Shown piece after piece: positions 61,962 to 64,000 of a stretch of 64,000 bases of DNA. The notes beneath the pieces were generated by a model. The model searched no databases and was not told the DNA's origin. It was given only the letters and a program-made list of their open reading frames with translations. Within the stretch, counting starts at the first letter, position 1; the number at the start of each line of letters is the position of its first letter. The stretch covers positions 1 to 64,000 of the forward strand of contig NZ_LAHA01000045.1 in the NCBI RefSeq assembly GCF_002608075.1, given 5' to 3'. Origin of the DNA: Nostoc linckia z4. Its GTDB lineage: Bacteria; Cyanobacteriota; Cyanobacteriia; Cyanobacteriales; Nostocaceae. The translations under genes were made by a program, and so were the position numbers.

Positions 61962-62366
61962 ATTATCAAATAATAATTAGATGTCCTTCCAAAACCCGCA
62001 AAATTGAACCCAGTCCTTGGTTAGAGACTATTTATAAAGTAAATCTCAAGGCGAGTAGAAAATAAATCTTGGAGTATAGGATACATGACATATAGTGTAT
62101 TTACATAATTATTTTAGATTTTAAATTTTGGCTTGATAATTTTTTTTATTATACAAAATTGTGATGCGAGGTATTGTTTGAAATTTTGGGAAGAGCTTTG
62201 TAGTCAAGGCTTTTAATTCAAAATACTTTCATTTAAAATCTAAGATTAGTATTAAAATACACTATAATTGAGTTAATGGGCTTGCGAATAAAAAATATCT
62301 TTGGATTGAATTTTTGAATTTTTCTAGAGATAATAAAAGCCTAATAACCAACTGCTTACAACAGAT
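61962..62366. other. AT-rich leader before the SMR gene
   Basis: AGAGACTATTTATAAAGTAA at 62023 repeats, with one change, the sequence at 60231. The remaining 300 bp are AT-rich and should carry the SMR promoter. No gene is seen. Confidence 0.55.
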
Positions 62367-62687
62367 ATGTCAATAAGTTGGATTTACCTCATTGCAGCAA
62401 TTCTTTTTGAAGTTTCAGGTACAACTTGCATGAAATTATCAGAAGGATTTACTAAAATAGTCCCTTCAGTATTTATATTTATTTGTTATGGATTTTCTTT
62501 TACTTTTTTGACTCTGGCTCTCAAAAAACTTGAAGTTAGCGTGGCTTATTCTGTTTGGGCTGGATTGGGAACAATCACAGTCGCTATGATTGGTATAATT
62601 TGGTTTCATGAATCTGCGACATTAAGCAAACTCATTTCCATTGTCTTAATCATCATTGGGTTAATTAGTATAAATTCTGCTCGATGA
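62367..62687 (+). CDS. Small multidrug resistance (SMR) transporter
   Basis: The 106-residue protein has four membrane helices and the family's essential glutamate at E15 (ILFEVSGTTCMKLSEG), followed by the conserved AYSVWAGLGT segment of helix three. SMR pumps are dimeric antiporters that exchange protons for cationic drugs, guanidinium or polyamines; the substrate is not evident. It is monocistronic. Confidence 0.9.
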   Translation: MSISWIYLIAAILFEVSGTTCMKLSEGFTKIVPSVFIFICYGFSFTFLTLALKKLEVSVAYSVWAGLGTITVAMIGIIWFHESATLSKLISIVLIIIGLISINSAR

Positions 62688-63209
62688 TTCAAAAATTCAA
62701 AATTCACGTATTCACAAACTTGAGCAAAATCTAGCTTTTGGAGAATTGGTAAGTAGCTCAACCTAAAAAAACGTCATACGTAGATGTCAATAAATGTAGG
62801 GTGTGTTATGCCGTAGGCTAACGCACCTCTGTAGACTGTACTATAGCAATTGAGGTGCGTTACTATCATTGTTTTATGTTTAATTAAGTTGACCTACTTA
62901 TCAAAATATTCTGTTTGACAGCAACAACGATTTCCTCAGATAAAAAATACCTCGTCTAGAGGGACGAGGGAAATTAACCAAAACTCATCATTCTGTTGAT
63001 TGCTGCTGTAGCGATTACATCAGCAATTTTCTTGTTCATTGAGTAGAGCAAACTTAGCTGAATGTACTTAAAAGTATAGTAAACCTCGGTAAATATAGCC
63101 CACAAGTAATTGACTTTTATACTTTACCAAAGACCATGACAATCATGCAGCCAAATTGGCAAGTTTTTTATACACTGAGTCAGAAAGAACATTCAGCAAA
63201 TAGCGAAAA
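62688..63209. other. Intergenic region with dispersed repeats
   Basis: A TAGGGTGTGTTATGCCGTAG ... GAGGTGCGTTA palindromic repeat lies at about 62797-62862, similar to pieces at 47247 and 60122. The rest shows no gene. Confidence 0.6.
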
Positions 63210-63330
63210 CTTAGGGAACTCTAAAAAATAAATTGTTCCTATTTAGGTCGTTGACTGTTCACTGTTGACTGTCAACAGTGAACAGTTAACAGTCTTCTGT
63301 GGAATATTTTTTTACTTGGAAGTTCCTTAA
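63210..63330. repeat. Inverted-repeat element, GGGACTTCC family, copy 4
   Basis: It runs from CTTAGGGAACTCTAAAAAAT to TACTTGGAAGTTCCTTAA. The centre is a near-perfect palindrome, ACTGTTCACTGTTGACTGTC against CAACAGTGAACAGTTAACAG. Its right end contains the stop codon of the amidotransferase gene. Confidence 0.78.
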
Positions 63331-64000
63331 ACTTGTGTTGTCGTGCGAGTTGGTAATGTAACCTTTAATCGCTGAAACATTGCTTCTCGTCCTTGGACAG
63401 CAAGACTATCGTCTAATGGTTTTAGAGTAATTGCCTGTTGATACTTTAGCCGCAATGCAGTTTGAATCAACCAATCAGCCACGAAGGGATTTTTAGGTAA
63501 CAAAGGGCCGTGAGAATAGGTAGCGATCGCATTTCGATAAAACGCTCCCTCTGTCCCATCTTCACCATTATTACCTAAGCCGTACACTACTCGCCCCAAA
63601 GCTTCTACTTTTCCGAGTTTGGTACGTCCACCGTGATTTTCAAAACCCACTAAATACGGCGTACTACCCGTCATCTCTGCTAAATCTTGCGCCAAACGTG
63701 AGGCTGTAACTTCAATGACTAGATTACCAATACAGCGCTTAGTATTTTCACCAGGATGTACAGAAACTAAATCGAGTATTCCCAAGCCATCAATACGTTG
63801 TCCCAAGCCTGGTTCGTAATAATGTCCCAGCAATTGGGGAGAACCACAGGTAAAAACCCCTGGTGTCCCATTTTCAATTTTCTCGCGCATCGCGTCAGCC
63901 TTAGCGCCTTGCAAATCACGCATGACAATTTCTTGCTGACGGTCTTGTGCGCCACCACCCACTATGACATCTACAGATTTAATATCATCTGCTGTGGCAT
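63327..64000 (-). CDS. gatD: GatD-like glutamine amidotransferase, partial
   Basis: This is a class-I glutamine amidotransferase of the CobB/CobQ-like group. The nucleophile is in GVFTCGSPQLLGHYY and the catalytic His in ATYSHGPLLPKNP; VGGGAQDRQQE is the usual N-terminal loop. In Gram-positive bacteria GatD works with MurT to amidate lipid II glutamate, and paired genes occur in cyanobacteria too; the partner would lie upstream, beyond the window. The frame is still open at 64000 (ADDIKSVDVIVGGG), so the start is not seen. The stop codon lies in a dispersed element. Confidence 0.82.
   Translation of the reverse strand, partial: ATADDIKSVDVIVGGGAQDRQQEIVMRDLQGAKADAMREKIENGTPGVFTCGSPQLLGHYYEPGLGQRIDGLGILDLVSVHPGENTKRCIGNLVIEVTASRLAQDLAEMTGSTPYLVGFENHGGRTKLGKVEALGRVVYGLGNNGEDGTEGAFYRNAIATYSHGPLLPKNPFVADWLIQTALRLKYQQAITLKPLDDSLAVQGREAMFQRLKVTLPTRTTTQV

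Overview
The window looks like chromosome from a filamentous, Nostocales-type cyanobacterium. The palindrome GCGATCGC (HIP1) recurs throughout. The gene set is cyanobacterial (ldpA, ycf45, plant-type ferredoxin, DUF3386, large GAF/PAS kinases), and intergenic regions are packed with short dispersed repeats of the Nostoc kind. No tRNA, rRNA or CRISPR array was seen.

Region 1 (1-9253) is one end of a Tn7-like transposon, written leftward as tnsA, tnsB, tnsC, tniQ and a remnant of a second tniQ. It stops 3 bp beyond the ruvC stop codon at three exact tandem 20-bp repeats ending in TGTACA, which look like TnsB-binding sites. This mirrors Tn7 beside glmS. The element looks worn: tnsA has a UGA near its start, tnsB is split into a catalytic part and a C-terminal part, tniQ is cut by an IS701-family element (CTAA duplication) whose removal restores one 646-codon frame, and that IS transposase is itself broken by a 48-bp palindrome.

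Region 2 (9257-16986) is housekeeping: ruvC, a YvcK-family gene, tsaE, dihydroorotase, two tandem signal peptidases (the second without the usual nucleophilic serine) and a MOSC protein. Region 3 (17488-30126) is a signalling block of five large two-component or cyclic-di-GMP proteins. Region 4 (30332-35417) holds ldpA, ycf45 and a large DUF4347/lectin/LamG protein.

Region 5 (36140-43761) is the most striking. A membrane histidine kinase, an NtrC-type activator with D54 and GAFTGA but no DNA-binding domain, and an RpoN (sigma-54) homologue with an RpoN box lie in one overlapping operon. Cyanobacteria are generally described as lacking sigma-54. Two near-identical -24/-12 promoters flank the operon, TGGCACGATTTTTGCA and TGGCATAATTTTTGCA. 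One faces a divergent membrane-protein gene and the other an MFS/anion-permease operon. Together these form a self-contained candidate sigma-54 regulon.

Region 6 (43961-64000) is mixed: a GAF-LuxR regulator, DUF3386, a small pair with a retropepsin-like protein, an ABC-2 exporter, an AhpD-like protein, a hydrolase, a peroxiredoxin-fold/2OG-oxygenase fusion, a Ser/Thr kinase with a repetitive Thr-rich tail, a Pvc16-like/AAA+ pair of contractile-injection type, a HemD-like protein, ferredoxin, IS5 and nSTAND1-WD40 relics, an SMR exporter and a partial GatD-like amidotransferase. At least five families of small inverted-repeat elements are scattered through the window, some inside reading frames and some supplying stop codons.
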